DNA from: Negativicoccus succinicivorans
Lineage (GTDB): Bacteria; Bacillota; Negativicutes; Veillonellales; Negativicoccaceae
Length of the DNA: 15,315 nucleotides
Direction of reading: 5' to 3'
Assembly: GCF_018373335.1 (NCBI RefSeq)
Contig: NZ_JAHAHH010000026.1
Location: 1-15,315, forward strand
The translations under genes and the position numbers were made by a program. Below, piece by piece: positions 5,271 through 12,918 of the stretch. The stretch's first letter is position 1, and each line of letters opens with the position of its first letter. Below the pieces are notes generated by a model, which was given only the letters and a program-made list of their open reading frames with translations, searched no databases and was not told the origin of the DNA.

Positions 5271-7877
5271 ATGAAGGGTAATGAAATTCGTGAGCGGTAT
5301 TTACGTTTTTTTGAAGAGCGCGGGCATTTGCATCTGCCCAGCTTTCCGTTGATTCCGAAAGATGATCCGAGTTTACTTTTAATCGGCGCCGGCATGGCGC
5401 CGTTAAAGCCTTTTTTCACAGGGAAAGTGGAACCGCCGCGCCATCGCGTGGTAACCTGTCAAAAGTGCATGCGTACGGGCGATTTGGAGAATGTCGGCAG
5501 AACCGCGCGTCACCATACGTTTTTTGAAATGTTGGGGAATTTTTCGTTCGGCGATTATTTTAAGCAGGATGCCATTCAATGGGCTTGGCAGTTTCTTACG
5601 GAAGAACTGCAGCTGGATCCCGAGCGTCTGTATGTGACAATTCACCCGGAAGACAAGGAAGCCTATACGCTTTGGCATGAAACGGTAGGTTTGCCGGATG
5701 AGCACATTTATAAACTGGAAGATAACTTCTGGGAAATCGGCGAGGGTCCGTGCGGTCCCTGCAGCGAAATTTTTTACGATCAGGGGGAATCGTTCGGCAC
5801 CGGTCCTGAAAATGCGATGGGCAGTGACGGTGATCGGTTTCTGGAAATTTGGAACCTTGTATTCACGCAGTACAATCGTACAAAGGACGGTCAATACGAG
5901 CCTCTCGCTAAGAAAAACATTGATACCGGCGCGGGACTCGAGCGATTGGCGGCCGTTTTACAGAAAAAACGCAACAACTTTGAAACGGATTTGATTTTTC
6001 CGATTATTGAACGCGCGGCGGTGCTGGCGGGAACGAAATACAACGTTTCGGCGGCGACCGACGTTGCGCTTAAAGTCATTGCCGACCATTCGCGGGCGGT
6101 GACGGCGCTGATCGGTGACGGCGTACTGCCGTCGAATGAAGGACGAGGTTATGTATTGCGCCGGATCCTACGACGCGCGGTACGACAGGGCAAATTGCTC
6201 GGTATTAACCAACCGTTTATGGCTGAGTTGGTGGACTTGGTCATTGATTTGTTGGGACAGGGCTTGCCGGATCTCTTTGAAAAGAGAGCTTATATTAAAA
6301 AGATTGCAGCCAGCGAAGAAGCCCGTTTCCAAAAAACGCTGGACCAGGGCAGCTTGCTGTTGCAGGAGAAAATAGATGCCGCAAAAGAGCAACAAAAAAC
6401 ATCGCTCAGCGGCGAAGACGTTTTCCAACTGTATGATACGTACGGTTTTCCTTGGGAACTGACCGAAGAAATTGCCGCCGAAGCAGGACTTGCGATCGAC
6501 ATTGACGGCTTTAAAATGGCGATGAAAACGCAACGCGAACGCGCGCGTCAGGCGCGTGCGAAAGTGTCCGCGAAGGTCGCGACACCGGATACTACCCGTT
6601 TGGCGGGGGCCGGTAAGACGGCTGATGAAACGGCTACGGCCAGTGAGATTTTGATGCTCGGTCGCGACGGTGTCGAAATCGAATCGGCTTCCGACGGCGA
6701 ATCGGTGCTCATTATTTTGGCCACGAATCCGTTCCATGCCGAAGGCGGCGGTCAGCTGGGCGATATCGGCGAACTGCAAAGCGCTACGGGCAAAGTAGAG
6801 ATTACCGATACGAAGAAAAACCCGGACGGCACGATTTATCTCCTGGGAGAGGTCACCGAAGGAACGATCGAACGCGGCGAGGAAGTGACGCTCGCCGTCG
6901 ATACGGAACGTCGTCATGACATGGCGCGCAATCATACCGCAACGCACCTTTTACAAGCGGCGTTACGCCACGTACTGGGCGATCATGTCACGCAGGCGGG
7001 TTCGGTCGTAATGCCGGAACGTTTACGTTTTGATTTCACCCATCCCGAACCGCTTTCCTCTGATGAATTGAAAGCGGTCGAAGCGGAAGTCAATGAACGC
7101 ATTTTGGCAGGCATCGCCACCGAGATTCGTGAACTGCCGATCGAAGAAGCCAAAGCATTGGGCGCCATCGCACTCTTCGGCGAAAAATACGGAAACATCG
7201 TTCGTGTGGTCGAAGTACCGGAGGTCAGCATCGAATTATGCGGCGGCAGTCATGTCCGCAACACCGGTGAAATCGGTTCCTTCCGAATCCTTTCGGAAAG
7301 CGGTATCGGTTCCGGTATTCGTCGCATCGAGGCCGTGACCGGTCATGCCGCATATCGGTTGGCGCAACAGGATACGAATGATCTGGCGCAGGCGGCGGAG
7401 CTTTTAAAAGCACGTCCGCAGGAATTGCTGGAGAAATTGGAAAAATTGCTGGCGGAAAAGAAAGAGTTGGCGCAAGAGCTTTCTTCATTGCATCAGGCGC
7501 AGGCCAAAGACCAGGTCGGCGATCTGGTGAAAAATGCAGTTACGCAAGACGGTTTGCGGATTGCCAGCGGCGTCGTGGAAGTGGCGGACGTACAGGAATT
7601 ACGTGCCTTGGGCGATATGCTCAAAGCACGCGATGATATTCAGGCGCTTGTATTGGGCGCGCAAATCGGTGAAAAAGTAAATTTAGTGGCGATGGCGGAT
7701 GCGACTGCAGTGGCTCGCGGCATTCATGCGGGTAATGCGGTCAAAGCGGCGGCCAAAGTAGCCGGCGGCGGCGGTGGCGGTCGTCCGGATATGGCGCAGG
7801 CAGGCGGCAAAGATCCGGCTAAGCTTGGTGAAGCGATTGAGGCCGGCGTGGCAGTGATGCTGCAAGCCTTGGCGTGA
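5271..7877 (+). CDS. alaS: Alanine--tRNA ligase
   Basis: Charges tRNA-Ala with alanine in the cytoplasm and hydrolyses mischarged Ser/Gly-tRNA-Ala through its editing domain. The 868 residues are the normal bacterial length. The N-terminal catalytic part opens with the standard IRERYLRFFEERGHLHLPS and carries CQKCMRTGDLENVGRT and HHTFFEMLGNFSFGDYF; tRNA recognition follows in the middle. The editing domain shows the zinc-site set His555/His559 (HTATH) and Cys657/His661 (CGGSH). A helical linker (about 700-750) leads to the C-Ala domain with its glycine-rich GGGGGG stretch near 836-841. ATG 5271 is the first possible start, since an in-frame TAA sits two codons upstream; GGAGGG (5253-5258) is 12 bases away, slightly long. 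It heads an operon with ireB, ruvX and a DUF1292 gene. No T-box fits in the short leader. Confidence 0.98.
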   Translation: MKGNEIRERYLRFFEERGHLHLPSFPLIPKDDPSLLLIGAGMAPLKPFFTGKVEPPRHRVVTCQKCMRTGDLENVGRTARHHTFFEMLGNFSFGDYFKQDAIQWAWQFLTEELQLDPERLYVTIHPEDKEAYTLWHETVGLPDEHIYKLEDNFWEIGEGPCGPCSEIFYDQGESFGTGPENAMGSDGDRFLEIWNLVFTQYNRTKDGQYEPLAKKNIDTGAGLERLAAVLQKKRNNFETDLIFPIIERAAVLAGTKYNVSAATDVALKVIADHSRAVTALIGDGVLPSNEGRGYVLRRILRRAVRQGKLLGINQPFMAELVDLVIDLLGQGLPDLFEKRAYIKKIAASEEARFQKTLDQGSLLLQEKIDAAKEQQKTSLSGEDVFQLYDTYGFPWELTEEIAAEAGLAIDIDGFKMAMKTQRERARQARAKVSAKVATPDTTRLAGAGKTADETATASEILMLGRDGVEIESASDGESVLIILATNPFHAEGGGQLGDIGELQSATGKVEITDTKKNPDGTIYLLGEVTEGTIERGEEVTLAVDTERRHDMARNHTATHLLQAALRHVLGDHVTQAGSVVMPERLRFDFTHPEPLSSDELKAVEAEVNERILAGIATEIRELPIEEAKALGAIALFGEKYGNIVRVVEVPEVSIELCGGSHVRNTGEIGSFRILSESGIGSGIRRIEAVTGHAAYRLAQQDTNDLAQAAELLKARPQELLEKLEKLLAEKKELAQELSSLHQAQAKDQVGDLVKNAVTQDGLRIASGVVEVADVQELRALGDMLKARDDIQALVLGAQIGEKVNLVAMADATAVARGIHAGNAVKAAAKVAGGGGGGRPDMAQAGGKDPAKLGEAIEAGVAVMLQALA

Positions 7878-7890
7878 GAGGAGGACTATC

Positions 7891-8151
7891 GTGGCAGTGA
7901 ATGATGAAACCAAATTTTATGCTCCTATAAAAAAAGGAGATTCGGAAGTATCCTTAATGCTTCGCGAAGTCATTGCGGCGATGCGTGAGAAAGGTCACGA
8001 TCCGGTCGTACAGCTGGCGGGCTACCTGTTGTCCGGTGATCCGACTTATATTACCAGTCACCGAAATGCGCGCAATTTGATTCGCGGATTTGAACGCGAT
8101 CGCATTTTGGAAGATTTGATTACGTTATACGTAGCCCATGATCGCCAATGA
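7891..8151 (+). CDS. ireB: IreB-family regulatory phosphoprotein (DUF965/YrzL)
   Basis: Small cytoplasmic regulator. In Enterococcus faecalis IreB is phosphorylated by the PASTA-domain Ser/Thr kinase IreK and affects cephalosporin resistance. The 86 residues match the family almost end to end: NDETKFY at the start, then REVIAAMREKGHDPVVQLAGY, the signature LSGDPTYITSH and ARNLIRGFERDRI. Thr7, one of the two Thr positions modified in E. faecalis, is conserved here in DET, while the other (Thr4) is Asn. The start is GTG 7891, supported by GAGAGGAGG (7876-7884) with 6-base spacing. It lies 13 bases after alaS and overlaps ruvX by four bases, the usual Firmicutes order. A cognate kinase is inferred, not seen in this window. 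Confidence 0.93.
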   Translation: MAVNDETKFYAPIKKGDSEVSLMLREVIAAMREKGHDPVVQLAGYLLSGDPTYITSHRNARNLIRGFERDRILEDLITLYVAHDRQ

Positions 8152-8615
8152 AACGAATTTTAGGGCTGGATGTCGGCACGAAACGCACGGGAATTGCCGT
8201 GAGCGACCCGCTCGGGCTGACGGCGCAGGCGGTGGAAACGTGGGAGCATGTTTCCCGCAACGCCGATCTGGAACGCATGTCCGAATGGGCGCGCTATTAT
8301 GACGTGGCGAAGATTGTGGTCGGCTTACCGAAAAACATGAACGGGACTCTCGGTGAAAGGGCGGAAAAAACGCAAAAGTTTGCGGCGCGTTTACAACGTC
8401 TGCTCCCCGACACCGAAGTTGTTTTTTGGGATGAACGGCTCACGACAGTCGCCGCTCAAAGGAGTCTCTTGGCGGGTAACGTACGTCGCGATAAGCGGCG
8501 CACCGTGGTTGACCAATTGGCCGCAGTGCTTATATTGCAAGGGTATTTGAATGCCATCGCGCAGAAAGAAGGGGTAGACAATGGAGAAGCAACCGGAACA
8601 GGAACTGCAGAATGA
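8148..8615 (+). CDS. ruvX: Putative pre-16S rRNA nuclease / Holliday junction resolvase-like, YqgF family
   Basis: RNase H-fold nuclease implicated in maturation of the 16S rRNA 5' end, formerly called a putative Holliday junction resolvase. The 155 residues compare with about 138-150 in the family. The acidic active-site set is visible: Asp8 in LGLDVGTKRTGIAVSDP, Glu96 in FWDERLTT and Asp122 in VDQLAAVLIL. The segment VVGLPKNMNGTLGERA (about 57-72) is also typical. The start overlaps the ireB stop (ATGA), so coupling is likely. The last 11 codons overlap the DUF1292 gene in another frame, giving a Gly/Thr/Ala-rich tail (NGEATGTGTAE) that is not part of the fold. Confidence 0.92.
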   Translation: MKRILGLDVGTKRTGIAVSDPLGLTAQAVETWEHVSRNADLERMSEWARYYDVAKIVVGLPKNMNGTLGERAEKTQKFAARLQRLLPDTEVVFWDERLTTVAAQRSLLAGNVRRDKRRTVVDQLAAVLILQGYLNAIAQKEGVDNGEATGTGTAE

Positions 8616-8889
8616 TGAAGAAGTAGTCATCGTGGAAGTGGAAGGTCCGAACGGCGAAGAGGAGTACTACGCGCAGGATATTATTATTCCGTATAACGGC
8701 AAGCAATTTGCCGTACTGGTGTCCATCCCGGATGACGACGCACCGGAAGATGAAGAACCGGATCTGATTCTAGCTCGTATTGACACGACCGAAGATGGCG
8801 AGATCGAATATGTATCGCCGGAAGAAGATGAATTTGAAGCGGTCCAAAAATTGTACGACGATATGTTTGAAGCGGAAGACGAAGAGTAA
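8581..8889 (+). CDS. DUF1292 family acidic protein (YrzB-like)
   Basis: Small protein of unknown function, 102 residues, extremely rich in Glu and Asp, especially at both ends (an acidic N-terminus of about 13 residues and the tail EAEDEE). The core pattern EYYAQDIIIPYNGKQFAVLV followed by DEEPDLILARID is that of DUF1292. In many Firmicutes it follows ireB and ruvX exactly as here. GAAGGGG (8568-8574) precedes ATG 8581 by 6 bases. It overlaps ruvX by 35 bases. It is the last gene of the alaS operon, followed at once by a terminator. No signal peptide or membrane segment is seen. Confidence 0.88.
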   Translation: MEKQPEQELQNDEEVVIVEVEGPNGEEEYYAQDIIIPYNGKQFAVLVSIPDDDAPEDEEPDLILARIDTTEDGEIEYVSPEEDEFEAVQKLYDDMFEAEDEE

Positions 8890-8925
8890 AAAACACATCG
8901 GCTGTCAGCCGATGTGTTTTTGTTT
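8887..8925 (+). terminator. Strong terminator of the alaS-ireB-ruvX-DUF1292 operon
   Basis: AAACACATCGGC (8891-8902) pairs perfectly with GCCGATGTGTTT (8908-8919) around the five-base loop TGTCA, followed by more T. It starts at the DUF1292 stop codon. The A-rich and T-rich arms could let it act in both directions, though no convergent gene is present. Confidence 0.93.
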
Positions 8926-8958
8926 GCGACGATTTTGGGCGAATCCGTACGGAGTGGC

Positions 8959-8971
8959 TATGGTATAATAA
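8959..8971 (+). promoter_or_regulatory. Extended -10 promoter of the SBP-rimO-pncC-recA-recX operon
   Basis: TATGG precedes a perfect TATAAT (8964-8969), giving a TGn-extended -10. No good -35 is found at 16-18 bases. Transcription would begin near 8976, at the edge of the ribosome binding site GAGGTG (8976-8981), so the leader to ATG 8987 would be only about 11 bases. I recognise no LexA/DinR-type box here. Confidence 0.6.
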
Positions 8972-8986
8972 ATTCGAGGTGAAAAC

Positions 8987-10030
8987 ATGCGGAAATGGTT
9001 GCCGGTAGGGCTGTTAGTTGTCGTCGTACTATGGCTTGTCGCGACGGCGCACTTGCCCCCGCAAGATGCGGCAGAAGAAGGGGCGATCCCGGTCAGGGAG
9101 AAACTGGTGGTGTATTCGGATATGCCGCCGGATATTATCCAAACTTTGGCGGATGTTTATCGCAACGAACGTCAGGTGGAACTTACCTTGGTACCCTTGA
9201 CCGGGGAGCAGATAGTCGACCACCTGAAGTCGCCGGGGAATACTCCCGCGCCGGATCTTGTCTGGGCGAGTCAGGCGACGCTGCAAGAGCTCGCTCGCTT
9301 CGATTTGTTGCAGCCGTATGTGTCGGAGCAAACGGATCTTGTTGCGCAACAATTCAAAGATGAAGACGGACTGTGGACCGGCACATGGTATATTCCGATC
9401 GTGTTTGTTGTGACCAATGATTACTACCGCTCCATGTCGAAGCCGCTGCATTCGTGGCAGGATTTGACGGCGCATAATGATGTCCGCATTACGATGACTG
9501 ATTTCGTAGCAGCGGATCTTTCCGCGGAGCTTTTATACTCGATGGTGGAACAATACGGGCATGTCGAAGCATTCCGCAAACTGGATTTTATTCATCGACA
9601 TGTAGTGCAGTATTCAAAATATTTGTCGACACCGGTACGCGTTTTGGCGATGCAAAAAAGTGACGTGGCCATTTCCGATGCGGCTACCGCGCGCGAATTT
9701 ATGGTGCAGGGGTTGCCGCTGACCATGATTTATCCGCAGGACGGCACGGCGTACTACTTATACGGTATCGGGATTCCCAAATCGACATCGCGGGCACAGG
9801 AAGTGGGCGCCTTATTGGACTGGGTGATGGAAGGAAATGCGTTTACGCCTTTGCATCGCAAGCATTATTATTTTTATTACACCGGTTTTCCGAGTGCGCA
9901 GGTAGTGGATTCCGAAAACCGGGAATTGCAACTCTGGTCACTCCGTAAAACCTACACTCCGACCGGACGCAAAGCTTTATTGGCGGCGTGGTTTAAGGAA
10001 GTACGCTTTGCAGGAAAGGAAGTTGAATGA
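8987..10030 (+). CDS. Extracellular solute-binding protein (AfuA/FbpA-like, COG1840 style), ligand unknown
   Basis: Predicted exported ligand-binding protein of an ABC importer. The 347 residues open with MRKW and a hydrophobic core (5-18), ending near ATA21 as a possible signal-peptidase I site; there is no cysteine and so no lipobox, which suits a periplasmic protein in a diderm cell. LVVYSDMPPDIIQTLADVY (about 40-58), PDLVWAS (about 88-94), GTWYIPIVFVVTNDYY (about 128-143) and SDVAISDA near 225 follow the two-lobe fold of iron/phosphonate/spermidine-type binding proteins. A tyrosine cluster (YYFYYTGF, about 296-303) is notable, but metal binding is unproven. GAGGTG (8976-8981) precedes ATG 8987 by 5 bases. 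No permease or ATPase is adjacent; instead the stop overlaps the rimO start by four bases, placing it first in the rimO-recA operon. Confidence 0.8.
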   Translation: MRKWLPVGLLVVVVLWLVATAHLPPQDAAEEGAIPVREKLVVYSDMPPDIIQTLADVYRNERQVELTLVPLTGEQIVDHLKSPGNTPAPDLVWASQATLQELARFDLLQPYVSEQTDLVAQQFKDEDGLWTGTWYIPIVFVVTNDYYRSMSKPLHSWQDLTAHNDVRITMTDFVAADLSAELLYSMVEQYGHVEAFRKLDFIHRHVVQYSKYLSTPVRVLAMQKSDVAISDAATAREFMVQGLPLTMIYPQDGTAYYLYGIGIPKSTSRAQEVGALLDWVMEGNAFTPLHRKHYYFYYTGFPSAQVVDSENRELQLWSLRKTYTPTGRKALLAAWFKEVRFAGKEVE

Positions 10031-11370
10031 AACAAGTCGCAGTGATCAGCCTGGGCTGCTCAAAGAATTTAGTCGATGCTGAAATCATGATGGGGTTGCT
10101 GCAAAAGGCGCAATGGCAATTGACGGAAGATCCGGCGCAGGCGGATGTCATCGTCGTCAACACCTGTACGTTTATCGAAGCGGCTAAGGAAGAATCTATT
10201 CAGGAAATTTTACAGGCGGCGCAATATAAAGAAACCGGTCGGGCACGGTTGCTGGTCGTCACCGGCTGTTTGAGCCAGCAATTCCGGGAAGAGTTGTTTC
10301 GCGAGATTCCGGAAATTGATATTTTGCTGGGCACGGAATCGTGGGAACGCATTGTGGAAGCGGTGGAACGCTTCGAACGCGAAGGCGGGTCGCATGTCGC
10401 CTACTTCGATCGGGCGCCGCTGCCGGACTTGGCCGCTCTGCCGCGCGAGCGCACGACCCCGCATTACAGTGCGTATGTCAAGGTGGCGGAAGGCTGCAGC
10501 AACGGTTGCGCGTTTTGTCTGATTCCTTATGTGCGCGGACGTTTTCGCAGTCGCAGTGTAGCATCCATCGTCAGTGAAGTGCGAAAAATGGCGCAGGAAG
10601 GCGTTCGTGAAATTAACGTGATCGCACAGGATACCACAAGCTACGGGCGCGATTTGGAAGATCCGACGACTCTTGCCGCGTTATTGCGGGGATTGACGGC
10701 GATTGAAGGCATTGAATGGGTACGGCTTTTATATTTATATCCGAAATATTTTACCGATGAACTTTTGCAGGAAATCGTTACGAATCCCAAAATCTGCAAA
10801 TATATTGATATCCCGTTGCAACACATCAGCGACCGCATTCTACAACGTATGAATCGTCGTGATCGCAAAGCGGATATTATTACTTTGCTTGAAAAAGTGC
10901 GCGAGCAGTCGGTTCCGATTACCTTGCGCACGACGTTTATCGTCGGTTTTCCCGGCGAGACGGAAGCCGATTTTAAAGAACTTTGCGAACTCGTGAAAAA
11001 AATCCGTTTCGATCGCGTGGGCGTATTTCCCTATTCGCAGGAAGACGGCACGCCGGCGGCGCGTATGCCGGAGCAGGTGCCCGAAGAAATCAAACGCCGA
11101 CGTTACGATATTCTGATGTCCATGCAAGCGGCGATTTCCGAACAGCTTAATCGTGAAAGCGTCGGTCAGGAAACGGTCGCCCTAGTTGAAACGGCGGCGA
11201 CGGCGGAGACCCCGGCGGAAGGACGCCTGATCAGTCAGGCGCCGGACGTGGACGGCAAAGTGTATTTGGAAAATGAACCCGATTTACGGCCGGGGGATTT
11301 CGTGCCCGTAAAAATTATGGCGGGTTACGCATATGATGTCGTAGCGGAACCGATCGGACCGGCGTACTGA
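10027..11370 (+). CDS. rimO: Ribosomal protein uS12 (S12) methylthiotransferase
   Basis: Radical-SAM enzyme that adds a beta-methylthio group to the conserved aspartate of ribosomal protein S12. The 447 residues show all three domains: an N-terminal UPF0004 domain with Cys11 (SLGCSKNLVDAE), Cys47 (NTCTF) and Cys81 (TGCLSQQ) for the auxiliary cluster; the radical-SAM core with Cys157, Cys161 and Cys164 in EGCSNGCAFC, followed by PYVRGRFRSR; and a C-terminal TRAM domain (about 375-445). SLGCSKNLVD and the RGRFRSR segment favour RimO over MiaB. GGAAAGGAAG (10013-10022) is the ribosome binding site, and ATG 10027 overlaps the stop of the binding-protein gene. pncC begins on the last base of its stop. 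Confidence 0.95.
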   Translation: MKQVAVISLGCSKNLVDAEIMMGLLQKAQWQLTEDPAQADVIVVNTCTFIEAAKEESIQEILQAAQYKETGRARLLVVTGCLSQQFREELFREIPEIDILLGTESWERIVEAVERFEREGGSHVAYFDRAPLPDLAALPRERTTPHYSAYVKVAEGCSNGCAFCLIPYVRGRFRSRSVASIVSEVRKMAQEGVREINVIAQDTTSYGRDLEDPTTLAALLRGLTAIEGIEWVRLLYLYPKYFTDELLQEIVTNPKICKYIDIPLQHISDRILQRMNRRDRKADIITLLEKVREQSVPITLRTTFIVGFPGETEADFKELCELVKKIRFDRVGVFPYSQEDGTPAARMPEQVPEEIKRRRYDILMSMQAAISEQLNRESVGQETVALVETAATAETPAEGRLISQAPDVDGKVYLENEPDLRPGDFVPVKIMAGYAYDVVAEPIGPAY

Positions 11371-11876
11371 TGCGCTCCTTAATGCCGGAAACGCTGCATG
11401 AAGCGTTGTTGCAAAGCGGTTTACGCGTAGCGACCGCAGAATCCTGCACCGGCGGCATGCTCGCGGCCGCGCTGACGGATCGGGCGGGTAGCTCCGCTTA
11501 CTTCGAGGGTGCGATAGTTGCGTATCAGGAACGTCGTAAAGAAGCGTGGCTCGACGTTCGTGCCGAAACGCTCGCGCGGTATACCGCCGTTTCCGAAAAA
11601 ACGGCGCAAGAAATGCTCATGGGAGTTTTAGCGAGCGCCGCGGCCGATATCGGTTTAGCGACGACAGGATATGCGGGGCCGGGCGGCGGCACGGCGACTG
11701 AACCTTGCGGTACGGTGTATATCGCCTGCGGCAGCAAAACCGACTATAAAGTGCACCGCTGCGTGTTTAGCGGCACGCGCGCGGAAGTGCGCGCAAGCGC
11801 CGTTCGATTCGCGCTGGAACAATTGACAACATGGTTACAGACACATTCGAAGGAGGATACGATCGATGGAAAATAA
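11370..11876 (+). CDS. pncC: Nicotinamide-nucleotide amidohydrolase (stand-alone CinA C-terminal domain)
   Basis: Deamidates nicotinamide mononucleotide to nicotinate mononucleotide in NAD recycling, in the cytoplasm. The 168 residues correspond only to the CinA C-terminal domain; the N-terminal MoCF-like half of full CinA is absent, as in E. coli PncC (YgaD). Visible are the nucleophile motif ATAESCTGG (Ser25), the middle segment TAVSEKTAQEM (about 71-81) and TGYAGPGGGTATEPCGTVYIA (about 99-119). ATG 11370 shares one base with the rimO stop (TGATG); ATG 11382 (MPETLHEALL) is an equally plausible start, and no strong ribosome binding site decides between them. The end overlaps recA by 11 bases. 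Placement just before recA is common in Firmicutes; pgsA, often found between rimO and cinA, is missing. Confidence 0.88.
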   Translation: MRSLMPETLHEALLQSGLRVATAESCTGGMLAAALTDRAGSSAYFEGAIVAYQERRKEAWLDVRAETLARYTAVSEKTAQEMLMGVLASAAADIGLATTGYAGPGGGTATEPCGTVYIACGSKTDYKVHRCVFSGTRAEVRASAVRFALEQLTTWLQTHSKEDTIDGK

Positions 11877-12918
11877 TAGCCTGAATGAAGGCAAAGTAAA
11901 AGCGCTGGAACGCGCGATCAAACAGATCGAACGGGATTTCGGTGCGGGCGCCGTCATGCGTTTGGGAGATGTCGGCTCCAACATGAATTTGGAAGTCATT
12001 TCTTCGGGCTCGCTGGCGTTGGATTTGGCGTTGGGCATCGGCGGTTTTCCGCGCGGACGTGTCATTGAAATCTACGGCCCGGAATCGTCCGGTAAAACAA
12101 CGGTCGCATTGCATGCGATCGCGCAGGCGCAAAAACAGGGCGGCATCGCCGCTTTTATCGACGCGGAGCACGCGCTGGATCCGATTTACGCGCGCCATCT
12201 CGGCGTTGACACGCAAAACCTGTTGATTTCGCAGCCGGATACAGGGGAACAGGCATTGGAAATTTGCGAGATGCTGGTGCGCAGCGGCGCGATTGATATT
12301 ATCGTTATCGACTCGGTGGCGGCGCTGGTTCCGAAAGCGGAAATTGAAGGGGAAATGGGTGATTCGCACGTCGGCTTGCAGGCGCGTCTGATGAGCCAGG
12401 CGTTGCGCAAATTGACCGGCATCATCAGCAAATCCAAAACGATCGTTATCTTCATCAACCAGTTGCGGGAAAAAGTCGGCATCATGTTCGGCAATCCCGA
12501 AACGACAACCGGCGGTCGCGCGCTGAAATTTTACGCGACGATTCGCATTGATATTCGCAAAGGCGAAACGATTAAACAAGGAACCGATGTGATCGGCAAC
12601 CGCACCCGCGCCAAGATCGTGAAAAACAAAGTGGCGCCGCCGTTCCGTCTGGCGGAATTCGACATGATGTACGGTTCCGGTATTTCGCATGAGGGCACGT
12701 TAATTGATATCGGCGTGAACATGGACATTATCCAAAAGAGCGGCTCGTGGTATTCCTACAACGGCGAACGCATGGGCCAGGGTAAGGAAAATGTTAAAGA
12801 ATATCTGAGGCAAAATCCGGCGATCGCGCAGGAGATCGATAAATTGATTCGCGATACGTTGTTGGCCGAGCCTGAACTTTTCGAAGAGGGCGAGCTGACG
12901 GAAGCGAATGACGAATGA
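11866..12918 (+). CDS. recA: Recombinase RecA
   Basis: ATP-dependent strand-exchange protein for homologous recombination and co-protease in the SOS response. It has 350 residues, the usual length. The N-terminal helix region (LERAIKQIERDFGAGAVMRLG) precedes Walker A GPESSGKT (71-78), then FIDAEHALDP, Walker B region IIVIDSVAALVPKAEIEG (about 145-162), and the DNA-binding loop with NQLREKVGIMFGNPETTTGG. The tail is acidic (ELFEEGELTEANDE), as in most RecA proteins. AGGAGG (11851-11856) lies 9 bases before ATG 11866, the strongest ribosome binding site in this operon. It overlaps pncC and recX by 11 bases each. I see no separate promoter or LexA-type box immediately upstream; a TTGACA at 11823 lacks a usable -10. 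Confidence 0.99.
   Translation: MENNSLNEGKVKALERAIKQIERDFGAGAVMRLGDVGSNMNLEVISSGSLALDLALGIGGFPRGRVIEIYGPESSGKTTVALHAIAQAQKQGGIAAFIDAEHALDPIYARHLGVDTQNLLISQPDTGEQALEICEMLVRSGAIDIIVIDSVAALVPKAEIEGEMGDSHVGLQARLMSQALRKLTGIISKSKTIVIFINQLREKVGIMFGNPETTTGGRALKFYATIRIDIRKGETIKQGTDVIGNRTRAKIVKNKVAPPFRLAEFDMMYGSGISHEGTLIDIGVNMDIIQKSGSWYSYNGERMGQGKENVKEYLRQNPAIAQEIDKLIRDTLLAEPELFEEGELTEANDE

Noticed and set aside
4826..5419. 197-codon minus-strand ORF spanning the end of the hydrolase gene and the start of alaS
   Set aside because: It runs through the alaS promoter and two well-supported plus-strand genes and shows no protein family features.
6168..6947. 259-codon minus-strand ORF inside alaS
   Set aside because: Shadow of strongly biased alaS codons; composition is that of an antisense frame, and the alaS domains are intact across it.
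11823..11851. Internal recA promoter from the perfect TTGACA at 11823-11828
   Set aside because: The hexamer 17 bases downstream is TTCGAA, a poor -10, and a start there would fall past the recA ribosome binding site.
11767..12690. 307-codon minus-strand ORF across the recA region
   Set aside because: It is antisense to recA with no recognisable family, is rich in Arg, His, Phe and Gln as expected of a mirrored frame, and has no supporting start context.
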